Notes under the pieces: model-generated | The model's input: the letters and a program-made list of their open reading frames with translations, nothing else | What the model was told of the DNA's origin: nothing | The model's database searches: none | Shown here: positions 32,645 to 41,521 of the stretch, in pieces | Numbering within the stretch: position 1 is the stretch's first letter | How the letters are laid out: every line of letters begins with the position of its first letter | Made by a program: the position numbers and the translations under genes | DNA from: Anaerolineaceae bacterium | Lineage (GTDB): Bacteria > Chloroflexota > Anaerolineae > Promineifilales > Promineifilaceae | Assembly (NCBI GenBank): GCA_002699125.1 | Contig: PABI01000049.1 | Span: 1-64,000, forward strand | Length of the DNA stretch: 64,000 nt | Direction of reading: 5' to 3'

Positions 32645-33538
32645 ATGAACAAAGGAATGTTGTACGCCATTGCTGCCTATAGCATGTGGGGCCTGTTTCC
32701 TCTTTATTGGAAGACGTTGCAGCATGTGCCCGCGCTGGAAATTTTGAGCCACCGCATGACGTGGTCATTGGGCTTTGTGCTGCTGTTGCTGCTGTTGCGG
32801 CGGCGTTGGGCCTGGCTGAAAACGGCCGTGCACACCCCGCGTACTATCCTGCTCTTTTTTGCCTCGGCGACACTGCTCTCGGTGAACTGGTTTGTCTATA
32901 TTTGGGGCGTTAATGCTGGCTTTATTGTGGAAACCAGCCTGGGCTACTTCATCAATCCCCTGGTGAGCGTGCTGATGGGGGTGCTCTTTTTGGGGGAACG
33001 GCTGCGCCGCTGGCAGTGGCTGGCCATTGGGCTGGCGGCGGCGGGCGTCATTTATCTCACCGTTCGTTATGGCGCACTGCCCTGGATTTCCCTGACGCTG
33101 GCCGGTTCCTTTGCCCTCTATGGCCTCATCCGCAAAACGGCTCCGTTGGGGTCGTTGGAAGGTTTGTCACTGGAGACGGCGCTGATGTTTTTTCCGGCGT
33201 TGGGCTATTTGATTTATCTTGAGGTGATAGGAACGGCCGCTTTTGGCCATGTGGACGGACTGACAACCGCGCTGTTAGGGTTGGCCGGGGTGGCAACGGC
33301 CGTACCGCTGCTCTTTTTTGCTGCCGGAGCTCGTCTCATCAAGCTGGCTACCATCGGCATCCTGCAATATATTGCCCCCACGCTGCAATTTCTCATTGGT
33401 GTGTTTATTTATCACGAGTCATTCACCGAAGATCGTCTAATTGGATTTAGCTTCATCTGGCTGGCGCTGATCATTTATTCTGGGGAAAATATCCTCTTCA
33501 GCCGCAGACACCCACGCCTACATCCAGTCGGCGATTAA
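32645..33538 (+). CDS. rarD: RarD-like EamA-family transporter
   Basis: A 297-aa protein with ten hydrophobic helices in two EamA repeats. The opening MNKGMLYAIAAYSMWGLFPLYWK and LSHRMTWSLGF are the RarD signature. RarD relatives are associated with chloramphenicol sensitivity in Escherichia and with small-molecule export, but the substrate is not known. It is tightly coupled to the lipoprotein gene upstream. The length is normal for the family. Confidence 0.9.
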   Translation: MNKGMLYAIAAYSMWGLFPLYWKTLQHVPALEILSHRMTWSLGFVLLLLLLRRRWAWLKTAVHTPRTILLFFASATLLSVNWFVYIWGVNAGFIVETSLGYFINPLVSVLMGVLFLGERLRRWQWLAIGLAAAGVIYLTVRYGALPWISLTLAGSFALYGLIRKTAPLGSLEGLSLETALMFFPALGYLIYLEVIGTAAFGHVDGLTTALLGLAGVATAVPLLFFAAGARLIKLATIGILQYIAPTLQFLIGVFIYHESFTEDRLIGFSFIWLALIIYSGENILFSRRHPRLHPVGD

Positions 33539-33593
33539 AACGACTTGCTCCGTTGCTTGCTATAGATGCTTAAGTCTAACAATGAACCCTAAA

Positions 33594-33693
33594 TTGTCAT
33601 TTCGAGCCGCTTTTTGGCGAGAAATCTTTGGAGCCTTCACAGGCAAAAAGCTTGCCAAGTGTAGAAGATTTCTCCCTTCGGTCGAAATGACAA
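33594..33693. repeat. Dispersed TTGTCATTTCGA inverted repeat, copy 2
   Basis: TTGTCATTTCGA (33594-33605) is repeated in inverted form at 33682-33693, with inner arms GAGAAATCTT and AAGATTTCTC. It fills the gap between rarD and the convergent patatin gene and resembles a mobile palindromic unit. Confidence 0.65.
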
Positions 33694-33719
33694 GTGAAGG
33701 TTGCGAGTTTTTCCAAAAG

Positions 33720-34505
33720 TTAGCGGTTGAGGATTGCTTTAAGAGCAGGGATAACGCGTCGTGCTGCGGCGGCACCGAGCGCCATGTACTGCTCGCTCTT
33801 CTTGCGGGAGAAGTTGAAGTAGCTGTGCCCGGAAATATCGGGCTCAATGAGGCAGTCGGCCGCTTTGAAGCCGCCGCCAGACTGCCGCACCAGCGTTTGG
33901 ATGGCCGCCGAGCCAGCCCCCAATGGCCCCAGGCGTCGCGAATAGTGGGGCACAAATAGATCCACGCCGATGACAAAATCAGCCCCCATCTGGCGTACGG
34001 CATCGACGGGGAGATTATCCGCCACGCCGCCGTCACAGTAACAGTGGCCATCCATTTCTACCGGGGTAACAAACCCGGGCACGGAGCAGCTGGCGCGTAC
34101 GGCCGTTGCCAAACGGCCCTCACGCAGCACCACCTGTTCCCCTCGATCCAAATCGGTGACCACCGTGGCAAACGGTATCGCCAGGTCGCGGATGTCCAGT
34201 TCCCCCAGCCAATCTTCAAGCAGGGTTTCAATTTTGGCAAAGCTTACCAGCCCGTGGCGCGGCAAGATGGGACTGGCCACATTGCGCCAGCCGAGACTGG
34301 CGGCCATCTCTCGCATGGCGGGCAGGGGCAAGCCGGCGCAATAAGCCGCCCCCACCAGGGAACCGGCGCTGACGCCTGCCACACAATCAATGGGGATGCC
34401 TTCCTGCTCCAGCACAGACAGCACGCCCACATGCACGGGGCCCCTGGCCACGCCGCCGCTGAGGGCTAAACCGACACGTAAACGGCCGTTTTTACTCATC
34501 ATCAT
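33720..34505 (-). CDS. Patatin-like phospholipase
   Basis: A 261-aa lipase of the patatin/RssA type. The oxyanion motif is GGVARGPVH, the catalytic serine is Ser46 in GVSAGS, and the catalytic aspartate is Asp158 in YCDGGVADN. It has no signal peptide, so it probably acts on membrane lipids from the cytoplasm. Length and spacing are normal. It is preceded by the alcohol dehydrogenase in the other direction of reading, with a dispersed repeat between them. Confidence 0.92.
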   Translation of the reverse strand: MMMSKNGRLRVGLALSGGVARGPVHVGVLSVLEQEGIPIDCVAGVSAGSLVGAAYCAGLPLPAMREMAASLGWRNVASPILPRHGLVSFAKIETLLEDWLGELDIRDLAIPFATVVTDLDRGEQVVLREGRLATAVRASCSVPGFVTPVEMDGHCYCDGGVADNLPVDAVRQMGADFVIGVDLFVPHYSRRLGPLGAGSAAIQTLVRQSGGGFKAADCLIEPDISGHSYFNFSRKKSEQYMALGAAAARRVIPALKAILNR

Positions 34506-34525
34506 GAACGACTCAGTCTAATAAA

Positions 34526-34555
34526 TTGTCATTCCCGCGCCGGCGGGAGCGACAA
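34526..34555. repeat. Short TTGTCATTCCCGC palindrome, copy 3
   Basis: TTGTC-ATT-CCCGC and GCGGG-AGC-GACAA form a stem around a short loop between the patatin gene start and the alcohol dehydrogenase stop. It belongs to the TGTCATT-type dispersed repeats and could help end the dehydrogenase transcript. Confidence 0.5.
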
Positions 34556-34567
34556 GCGAAGGGACTC

Positions 34568-35737
34568 TTAAAAATCGATGGAACGGCCGTCGTAGGCACA
34601 CTGAAACAGCTTCTCCACCTCGGCCAGCTCAGGAATGCGGCGCGACATCAGCGTGTTGGTGTCAATCATGACGTGCTCGCACAGTGTCTCCATATTGGTT
34701 TCCAGCTCGTCGGCAGAGATGCCTGCTTCTTGCAGTGAGGTAGGTAATTTGACCTGGCGCATCAAGTCGCGCGTGGCGGCGGCCAGCTTTTGTGCTGCTT
34801 CGGCTTCATCGCTGGCAGCGTGGCCAATCATGGCCGCCAGGTCGGCGTAGCGCCCCACGCCGCCGTTAGCCACATATTCGATGGTGTAGGGCAGGAAGAT
34901 GGCGGTGATACGGCCGTGTGGAATCGTCTTAAACAGCGCGCCGGCGCTGTGACCCAGCGCGTGGGCCAAGGCTACCTGGCTGTTGCCCAACGTCATGCCG
35001 GCAATGGAAGCCGCGTTGGCCATCTTTTCCCGCGCTTCTTCGTCGTTGGGGCCATCGGTCACGGCGCGGGGCAGGTAGTTAAACACCATGCGCGTCGCTT
35101 GCAGGCAAAGTCCGTCGGTAAAATCGTTGGCCCAGCTACAGCTGTACGCCTCAATGGCATGGCTTAATACATCAATACCTGTGTCGGCGGTGATGGCGGC
35201 CGGCAAATTTTTGGTGAACAGCGGGTCCACAATGGCGATGTCTGGCGTGGCTTCGCGGGAGCCAAGCGTGAGTTTGCGTTTGGCCGCCGTGTCCGTGAGC
35301 ACAATGCCGTAGTTGGATTCCGCGCCGGTGCCCGCCGTGGTGGGGATACAGATGAGCCGCGCTTTTTGCCGCAGACCCAAATCTTCCATCGGGCTAATGG
35401 ATTCTGGCTCGATATCTGGCCGTTCGTACAAAATCCACATTGCTTTGGCCGCATCCATGCTGGACCCGCCGCCCAGCCCAATGACCCAGTCCGGTTCATA
35501 TTTAAGCATCGCTTTTGCCCCTTGCTGCACAGTTTGCAGCGAGGGGTCTGGCTCGACTTTGGCAAAAAGCTGGCTGTCGATGTTGGCGCTGGCCAACGTC
35601 TTTTGTACCAGGTCGGCAAAGCCCAGTTGGGCAATATTGGCATCGGTGACGATGAAGGCGCGCTTGCCCGGCAGCATTTCCAGCTGGCTGAGGGCGTCTT
35701 CACCAAAGAAAAATTCAGGACATTTGAAAAACCACAT
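34568..35737 (-). CDS. Iron-containing (group III) alcohol dehydrogenase
   Basis: A 389-aa dehydrogenase. The nucleotide-binding loop is GLGGGSSMDAAKAMW. Metal ligands are an Asp and His in GIDVLSHAIEAY and His in ALAHALGHSAG and FKTIPHGRIT. These enzymes interconvert alcohols and aldehydes with NAD(P). It may share a transcript with the SCP2 gene just upstream (3 bp away), and a link with the AAR-like aldehyde-forming enzyme nearby is an inference. Length is typical. Confidence 0.92.
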   Translation of the reverse strand: MWFFKCPEFFFGEDALSQLEMLPGKRAFIVTDANIAQLGFADLVQKTLASANIDSQLFAKVEPDPSLQTVQQGAKAMLKYEPDWVIGLGGGSSMDAAKAMWILYERPDIEPESISPMEDLGLRQKARLICIPTTAGTGAESNYGIVLTDTAAKRKLTLGSREATPDIAIVDPLFTKNLPAAITADTGIDVLSHAIEAYSCSWANDFTDGLCLQATRMVFNYLPRAVTDGPNDEEAREKMANAASIAGMTLGNSQVALAHALGHSAGALFKTIPHGRITAIFLPYTIEYVANGGVGRYADLAAMIGHAASDEAEAAQKLAAATRDLMRQVKLPTSLQEAGISADELETNMETLCEHVMIDTNTLMSRRIPELAEVEKLFQCAYDGRSIDF

Positions 35738-35740
35738 GGT

Positions 35741-36154
35741 TTATGCCTCTGGCCAATCGGTATCCAGCTGGGAACACGCTTCCACCAGCTCGATGGCTGC
35801 TTTGGGCGCCTTCATCACTCGCATCAAGGGGCCTTTAAGCTTTAGGCGACGCGTTACCAAGCCTTGAATAGGGTCGATTTTCTTCTCCAAGACGCCGCGC
35901 CAAATTTTTAGCGGCGCGCTTAGCTCAAACTCAGGGGATTTGGCGCTGGCGTCATCTACCTTAAATGCATCGCGGCAGTTGCCATGCCATAAATCCATGT
36001 AGAGGTAGATGGTTTCCGGCACGCCTGGACCTTCATCAATGACGAAGTAGAAATCCCCTTCCCAATTCTTGGCGGCTTCAGCGTAGCCTGGGCTTTCGTT
36101 GAGGGCCACCATGAGAGCCTTAACCCATTCATCGGTTCCAAATTGAATCCCCAT
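35741..36154 (-). CDS. SCP2-like sterol/lipid-binding protein
   Basis: A 137-aa SCP2-domain protein. It has the strand DFYFVIDEGPGVPETIYLYM, a ligand-cavity segment WHGNCRDAFKV, and helices IWRGVLEKKIDPIQGLVTR and LKGPLMRVMK. It lies 3 bp ahead of the alcohol dehydrogenase, so the pair probably works together. Its upstream end carries a dispersed repeat (36174-36205). Ligand unknown. Confidence 0.85.
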   Translation of the reverse strand: MGIQFGTDEWVKALMVALNESPGYAEAAKNWEGDFYFVIDEGPGVPETIYLYMDLWHGNCRDAFKVDDASAKSPEFELSAPLKIWRGVLEKKIDPIQGLVTRRLKLKGPLMRVMKAPKAAIELVEACSQLDTDWPEA

Positions 36155-36173
36155 TTTAACCTCCGGGTATGCG

Positions 36174-36205
36174 TGTCATTCTGAGCGTAGCGAAGAATCC
36201 CTCTA
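36174..36205. repeat. Dispersed TGTCATTCTGAGCG repeat, copy 4
   Basis: TGTCATTCTGAGCGTAGCGAAG and the following AATCCCTCT are the start of the same dispersed unit seen at 27089. The partner arm is missing, so this is a half copy. Confidence 0.6.
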
Positions 36206-36283
36206 ATCCACACCCATTTATTTATTATTGAGGAACAAGCCTAGTGTTTACGAGCCTGTTTTAGAGGGTAAAAGATAGCACAG

Positions 36284-37777
36284 CTACCTTTGTTGTGCCA
36301 ATTGCCCCACTGGATTGGCCTCGTGATTTTCCAGAGTAGAAAGTGCTGGATTGGCGCGTGATACAGCAGGTGACGGGCTGATTTGCGTGAGCGTTGTAAC
36401 CAGACCAAGCAAGAACCAAAAGGCCACCCCCGTTTTCGAGCCGAGTGCCAGCACATCCCCCAACCCATAGACGTGAAAGCCAATCAATCCCGCGATGAGG
36501 CCGAGGGCGTACGGCCGTAACTTAGCATTATTCCGTGCCGCCTGCCAACCAAGCACCAGAACCAGGCCAACAAGCGCGAGATAAAAAATGAGTCCAGGGA
36601 TGCCGATGTCTACGGCCGTATGCAAATAAACATTGTGCGCGTGGGCCACATCGTAGCTGGGGACAACATTCAGAGGATAAAGCCGGCGAATGACGCGGCG
36701 GAAGCTGCCCAACCCCACGCCGGTAAAAGGAAAATCCTGGACAGCCACGATGGTCCAGAGCCACACCTCCTGCCGGAAGTTGAGCGAGCCTAAGGAGCCA
36801 ACGGCCGTTTCCTGCGCCGGGTCCTGCCACAGTTCAACAAGACGGTCCGGGCCAATAATCGCCAGGCCAACAAGCCCGCCCAACGTGAGCAGGCCGGCCA
36901 GGATGAACAAATGGCGTTGTTTACGGCTACCCTTGGGCTGCATGAATGCCCACAGAAAGGTCAGGCAGTATATGGCCGCTGCCCCGCCCAACCAACCCGA
37001 GCGCGACTGGGTCAGCAGCAAAGCCATCGTGCCCAGCAGCGTTAGTCCCAACCAGAGCCAGTTGAACCAATTACGAAAAAGCCACAGAGGAAAAAGAGAA
37101 GATAGAGAATTTGAGACCAATCTCAAAAATCTCTGTGAACTCTGTGGCCGATATTCGGATAGGCCCTTAACTTTTGTCCGCTGCCGCCCAATCAGAACCG
37201 ACCAGAGCAAGGGGAAGTAGAATAATAACGTGCCGGCAATTTGATTAGGATGGACGCCGTCACTGGGCTGCCCGGGTACTGCCACAATCTGGTTAGGTAA
37301 CCGATCGATAATGGGCGTGAGGACATCTATTTTATAAAGCCAGGCAGCATTTAGGATGCCGAGCGAAACAAAGCCTAAGCCCAGCAGGCCGAAGATGGCC
37401 AGAGCAACATACCATGCCTTTGTGGTTTTTACGGTGCGATTGAGATAGCGCCACAGGAAGAGGCCAAACAGCACCCCCATTGTTTTATCCAGCGTCAGGT
37501 CGGGATCGGCCGTAATGAGAATGCTAAGCCCCAGGACAATGCCGAACAAGAGGAGGGGAATATCAATGGGCGAAGGGGCTTGTAACGGCCGCCACTTGAG
37601 CAGCAGCGGCACGGTTTCAATAAAAATGAGTCCCAACAGCGCCAGCAGCGTCCCGATGGTAAATTGGTTGGGAAACAACAAAAAGGGCAGGGCGGCGGCT
37701 AAAATAAGCCCTTCCAGCAGCCAGATTTTATTCTCAGCGGGCCAGAAACTAATAGGCACCCTTACCTCGTAGGACAA
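36284..37777 (-). CDS. O-antigen ligase/polymerase-like membrane protein
   Basis: A 497-aa protein with about 12 helices and the Wzy_C/WaaL pattern: a long periplasmic loop between FTGVGLGSFRRVIRRLYP and AHAHNVYLHTAVDIGIPG. It ligates or polymerises lipid-linked repeat units. It is the last gene of the exopolysaccharide cluster and overlaps the WbaP-like gene by 29 bp. A 68-bp dispersed repeat sits in frame in the middle (37081-37148) and adds about 23 residues (LSEYRPQSSQRFLRLV region) in a loop. A second, unlike ligase lies at 43.7 kb. Confidence 0.85.
   Translation of the reverse strand: MSYEVRVPISFWPAENKIWLLEGLILAAALPFLLFPNQFTIGTLLALLGLIFIETVPLLLKWRPLQAPSPIDIPLLLFGIVLGLSILITADPDLTLDKTMGVLFGLFLWRYLNRTVKTTKAWYVALAIFGLLGLGFVSLGILNAAWLYKIDVLTPIIDRLPNQIVAVPGQPSDGVHPNQIAGTLLFYFPLLWSVLIGRQRTKVKGLSEYRPQSSQRFLRLVSNSLSSLFPLWLFRNWFNWLWLGLTLLGTMALLLTQSRSGWLGGAAAIYCLTFLWAFMQPKGSRKQRHLFILAGLLTLGGLVGLAIIGPDRLVELWQDPAQETAVGSLGSLNFRQEVWLWTIVAVQDFPFTGVGLGSFRRVIRRLYPLNVVPSYDVAHAHNVYLHTAVDIGIPGLIFYLALVGLVLVLGWQAARNNAKLRPYALGLIAGLIGFHVYGLGDVLALGSKTGVAFWFLLGLVTTLTQISPSPAVSRANPALSTLENHEANPVGQLAQQR
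37081..37148. repeat. MITE-like palindromic repeat inside the ligase gene
   Basis: GCCACAGAG (37081-37089) and CTCTGTGGC (37140-37148) are exact inverted ends, and an inner stem TTGAGA / TCTCAA lies between. The GCCACAGAG...CTCTGTG pattern is a known style of dispersed repeat, normally intergenic. Here it keeps the reading frame. Confidence 0.6.
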
Positions 37778-39155
37778 CCCAGGGGGTTTTTAGCAAGATG
37801 TAGATGTCCATCCAGATGGAGTAATTTTGTACGTAGTAAAGGTCGTCTTCGGTGTGCAGGTGGAGCGGTTTGTCGGAACGGCCGTTTACCTGCCACCAGC
37901 CGGTCATTCCCTGCGGCACGGCAAACCGTTTGCGCTGCCACAAGTCGTACTGCTCTACCAGCCAGGGCAGCTCGGGGCGCGGCCCCACCAGGCTCATATC
38001 GCCCAGCAGCACGTTAAAGAGCTGGGGCAGCTCATCCAGGCTGGTACGCCGTAAAAAGCCGCCCAGGCGGGTAATACGGGGATCATCTCGGCGTTTTTTG
38101 AAGAGGATACGGCCGTTGTGCGGGTTGATTTCGGTGATTTCTTCACGATGGGAATCGGCGTCAGGCACCATCGTGCGGAACTTAAACATGTTGAAGGTAC
38201 GGCCGTTTTCGCCCACGCGCTCTTGCCGGAAAATAACAGGACCTTTTGAGTCAATTTTTATTAGCAGGCTGATGATGAGAAATATCGGCGAGAGCATGAA
38301 AAAGCTGAGGCTGCCGACCGCCAGGTCGAAAAGCCGTTTCACCAGCCGCTGTACATCGTTTAGCGCCGGGTCGCGCAGGTTGATCATCGGGATGCCGCCA
38401 AAATCATCGACGGAGGCACGATACAGGGCCAGGCTGAAATAATCAGGCACGACGCGCACGTGAACCGGCAAATCGTGCAGGGTGATAGTGAGCTTATTGA
38501 TTTGGCCATAAGCGCGCTGCGGCAGGGCAACCACCACATCCTCAATTTGGTGTTGCTCCACCACATCACGCACGCTGGCTACAGTTCCCAGGATGGGCAG
38601 GCCGTTCTTTTTATGATCGTCATCCAGATAACCGACTAAATTGAGCCCGGCCCAATCGTAATTTTGCATGAGGCTGCCCACGCTGCGGCCTGTCTTGCCG
38701 GCCCCAACGATGAGTACCCGTCGTTCACGCGAGGGCTGGTGCCAGAGGCGAAAGCTTGCTCTGAGCAAAACACGCCAGCCCAGAATAAAAGCGGTATTGA
38801 AAAAGACAAACGTAGCAAAAAGCCAGCGTGAGAATTCGCGGAAGCCCAGATACAAAATGCCGGCGCATACCAAAGCGGCGATGGCTTCGGCAATAACAAT
38901 CGCTTGTACTTCATCTGTAACCTTGTAGATGCGTTTGGGATCATAGACGGAAGAGAGCAAGAAGGTAAGGACCCAAACGATGGGGATGATGATGTAGAGC
39001 GTTTTAGATAAAGTGATTTGATCGACAGGAACGAGATAGGGGAATTGGGGGAGGAACGGCCGTACCAGAACCGCTAAGTATAGTGCCAATATTGTAAGAC
39101 TAGCGTCTGCTACCATTGAAAAAATTGCGAAGTTAATACTGAATCGCCGCAACAT
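37749..39155 (-). CDS. WbaP/CpsE-like polyprenyl glycosylphosphotransferase
   Basis: A 468-aa enzyme that starts repeat-unit synthesis by moving sugar-1-phosphate to undecaprenyl phosphate. About four N-terminal helices, a Rossmann-like CoA-binding-type domain (RRVLIVGAGKTGRSVG) and the catalytic C-terminal bacterial-sugar-transferase domain with KRLFDLAVGSLSFF, FRQERVGENGRTFNMFKFRTM, DELPQLFNVLLGDMSLVGPRP and VPQGMTGWWQVNGRS are all intact. It begins the cluster next to the ligase and has a possible promoter upstream. Confidence 0.93.
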   Translation of the reverse strand: MLRRFSINFAIFSMVADASLTILALYLAVLVRPFLPQFPYLVPVDQITLSKTLYIIIPIVWVLTFLLSSVYDPKRIYKVTDEVQAIVIAEAIAALVCAGILYLGFREFSRWLFATFVFFNTAFILGWRVLLRASFRLWHQPSRERRVLIVGAGKTGRSVGSLMQNYDWAGLNLVGYLDDDHKKNGLPILGTVASVRDVVEQHQIEDVVVALPQRAYGQINKLTITLHDLPVHVRVVPDYFSLALYRASVDDFGGIPMINLRDPALNDVQRLVKRLFDLAVGSLSFFMLSPIFLIISLLIKIDSKGPVIFRQERVGENGRTFNMFKFRTMVPDADSHREEITEINPHNGRILFKKRRDDPRITRLGGFLRRTSLDELPQLFNVLLGDMSLVGPRPELPWLVEQYDLWQRKRFAVPQGMTGWWQVNGRSDKPLHLHTEDDLYYVQNYSIWMDIYILLKTPWVVLRGKGAY

Positions 39156-39467
39156 ATACTACCCTCTCTTTTGTTACGCGGTCGCACAACCAAACTCCCC
39201 CGAGCAAGGATTTAAACAATCTAATTCTCACATTACAGAAATGATAATATGCATAAGATGTAAAGATGTGAGAAGCACAGGATTTCTATCTCTACCCGAC
39301 GGCTGAATTATAGCTTTGACTGACAGGCACGCAATAAACTCCGACGAGAAAGAATTTATTGTTTTAATTGCCCTTTCCCATAGAAAGAGCCAGGAACGTC
39401 ATTTAGCAGGAATCATTACTTCAAATCTGACACGTTTGGTAACTACAACCACTATTTGAGCAACAAA
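39156..39467. promoter_or_regulatory. 312-bp spacer with a possible minus-strand promoter
   Basis: AT-rich spacer between the WbaP-like gene and the TagA-like gene. On the minus strand TTGCGT (39334-39329) and TATAAT (39312-39307) are 16 bases apart, which could drive the WbaP-ligase pair. No ORF, hairpin of note or repeat is seen otherwise. Confidence 0.35.
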
Positions 39468-40274
39468 TCAACCATATCGTAATTCTTGATTTGGTGGCAC
39501 GATATTATCCACGTAAAAACGCTTAAGCCCGAAAAATTGCAATAATAAGAGCATTAGAAATAGTGGGTTAAGCAGTACATATCTTCTCCAAAGTCGGATT
39601 GGTTCCTGAGTGAACCGGAAAAACCACTCTAGCCCTAAACGTTGCAAAACAGGTGGGGCCTGTTTTGCAACACCCGCATGAAAATCAAACGCGGCTCCAA
39701 CAGCGAGTATAGGCATTGACAAAATATCGCGGTTTTCAAACGCCCATACCTCCTGTCTTGGACAACCTAATCCAACTAAGACAAGTTGAGCTCCGCTTTC
39801 ACGGATCTCTTTAGCAATGTCACGTTTTTCTTTATCTGTTACACATCTGAATCGGGAGGCTTGACTTCCGGCAATTATGATTCCAGGGAAACGTACTGTG
39901 AGCTTCTGTAGTAACTTCTGCAATGTTTCAGGGGTGCTTCCATAAAAATAGACGGGTAGTTTTTCATCAGCAGCTCGTTCGCAGACCTTTAGTGTAAGAG
40001 TTGGCCCATAAACGCGTTCCATAAGGTTTGTTTTATGCAGCAGATTTAGAGCCCATTTCACAGGTTGCCCATCTGGTACTACTAAGTCCATATGATTTAG
40101 GCGGAATCGATGCATAGGATCAAGCACACCTGTCATAACACCGTGAACAGCTAAAGCAGACACTGATAGAGATTGTCTTTCTTTTGCCGCAGCTATGATC
40201 CTCGAAACGGCCGCTTCATAATCAACCGCATTAATTTGAACGCCTAATACGTTTTTCTTTCCTGCATTGATCAT
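39468..40274 (-). CDS. WecG/TagA/CpsF-family glycosyltransferase
   Basis: A 268-aa transferase with the family motifs: [42 protein letters not shown] and [26 protein letters not shown], ending in the hydrophobic membrane-contact tail. These enzymes add a ManNAc-type sugar to a lipid-linked acceptor. ATG 40274 overlaps the epimerase stop (ATGA), so translation is coupled; an earlier in-frame codon at 40301 is not needed. It lies in the exopolysaccharide operon. Confidence 0.92.
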   Translation of the reverse strand: MINAGKKNVLGVQINAVDYEAAVSRIIAAAKERQSLSVSALAVHGVMTGVLDPMHRFRLNHMDLVVPDGQPVKWALNLLHKTNLMERVYGPTLTLKVCERAADEKLPVYFYGSTPETLQKLLQKLTVRFPGIIIAGSQASRFRCVTDKEKRDIAKEIRESGAQLVLVGLGCPRQEVWAFENRDILSMPILAVGAAFDFHAGVAKQAPPVLQRLGLEWFFRFTQEPIRLWRRYVLLNPLFLMLLLLQFFGLKRFYVDNIVPPNQELRYG

Positions 40275-41356
40275 AAAACCACCTTGCTTTCCTTCAACCA
40301 TCGCTCACGGTTTGCTTCATAAATTTCCTGCAAAATATGAGGTACATCATAGCGCTGTTGCCAGTTTGGATAGTGGCGCAGAAATTTGCCGTTGTCACTA
40401 ATCCACCAGATGTGGTCTCCTTTACGATTTTGATCTGAGTATCTCCAATTTAATTCGCGACTAGCAATCTCTTCACAAATTTGAATAGCCTCCAGCATTG
40501 AACAATTACTGAAACGTCCACCCCCAATATTGTAGACCTCTGCACTGCGAGGCGATTTATAAAATTCATAAAAAGCGTTGATTAAATCTGAACTGTGAAT
40601 ATTATCCCGGACTTGTTTTCCCTTGTAACCAAAAACAGTATAAGGCTCGTCTAAAGCTGTACATTTCATCAAGTAAGCTAAAAACCCGTGCAGTTGCGCG
40701 CCTGAGTGGTTCGGTCCAGTTAGACATCCACCACGAAAACATGCTGTTTTCATATTGAAGTAACGACCGTACTCTTGGACCAATACATCCGCAGCAACCT
40801 TAGAAGCTCCAAACAAACTGTGTAATGTTTGGTCAATAGACATATCCTCACGAATACCGTGCTTATAAGTGTGATTCGGATCAATTTCCCAACGAAGCTC
40901 CTGTTCTATTAACGGTAGTTGGTTTGGCGTATCCCCATAAACTTTGTTAGTTGAAGTGAAAATAAAAACCGCTTCAGGTGCGTATTGCCTGGTGGCTTCT
41001 AAAAGATTCAATGTACCAACGGCATTTACTGAAAAGTCTGTGTGCGGCTCGCGAGCGGCCCAATCATGTGAAGGTTGTGCAGCTGCATGAATTATTAACT
41101 CGATTTGTCCACGATAATATTTAAATAATTTGTCAATTGACACTTGATCTCGGATATCGTAATCGTGATGGATGTAATGATTTCCAAAACTTTCTTCTAG
41201 ACGTTGGCGATTCCAAGTTGTCGATGCGCCATCTCCAAAAAAATAACTACGCATATCATTGTCGATGCCAACTACATCAAATCCCATTTCTGCAAAAAAA
41301 GATGCGGCTTGAGAACCAATTAGTCCAGTTGAGCCAGTGATAATTACAACGCTCAT
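40271..41356 (-). CDS. NAD-dependent sugar epimerase (CDP-paratose/tyvelose 2-epimerase-like)
   Basis: A 361-aa short-chain-dehydrogenase-type epimerase. The nucleotide site is [20 protein letters not shown] and [10 protein letters not shown] are typical of the CDP-tyvelose epimerase branch. The catalytic Tyr-x3-Lys region reads [10 protein letters not shown], with Phe where most members have Tyr, an oddity that may be a feature of this branch. Downstream are [11 protein letters not shown] and YNIGGGR. Start 41356 is chosen because the chain then begins at the first strand. It supplies a rare nucleotide sugar for the cluster. Confidence 0.85.
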   Translation of the reverse strand: MSVVIITGSTGLIGSQAASFFAEMGFDVVGIDNDMRSYFFGDGASTTWNRQRLEESFGNHYIHHDYDIRDQVSIDKLFKYYRGQIELIIHAAAQPSHDWAAREPHTDFSVNAVGTLNLLEATRQYAPEAVFIFTSTNKVYGDTPNQLPLIEQELRWEIDPNHTYKHGIREDMSIDQTLHSLFGASKVAADVLVQEYGRYFNMKTACFRGGCLTGPNHSGAQLHGFLAYLMKCTALDEPYTVFGYKGKQVRDNIHSSDLINAFYEFYKSPRSAEVYNIGGGRFSNCSMLEAIQICEEIASRELNWRYSDQNRKGDHIWWISDNGKFLRHYPNWQQRYDVPHILQEIYEANRERWLKESKVVL

Positions 41357-41521
41357 TGTTAGATAAACTCTCCCTAGTAATTTGTTTCTTAATGAAATGA
41401 AGTTCACATAAAGGCCGCATTTGGAAAATAAATTTGGGTATTTGTCGCACGATGCTCGCTAAAAGCTCAAGCATCAAATCCATATTTACTAGCGGCCCTT
41501 AGATGAAAAATTGCCAAGCTT

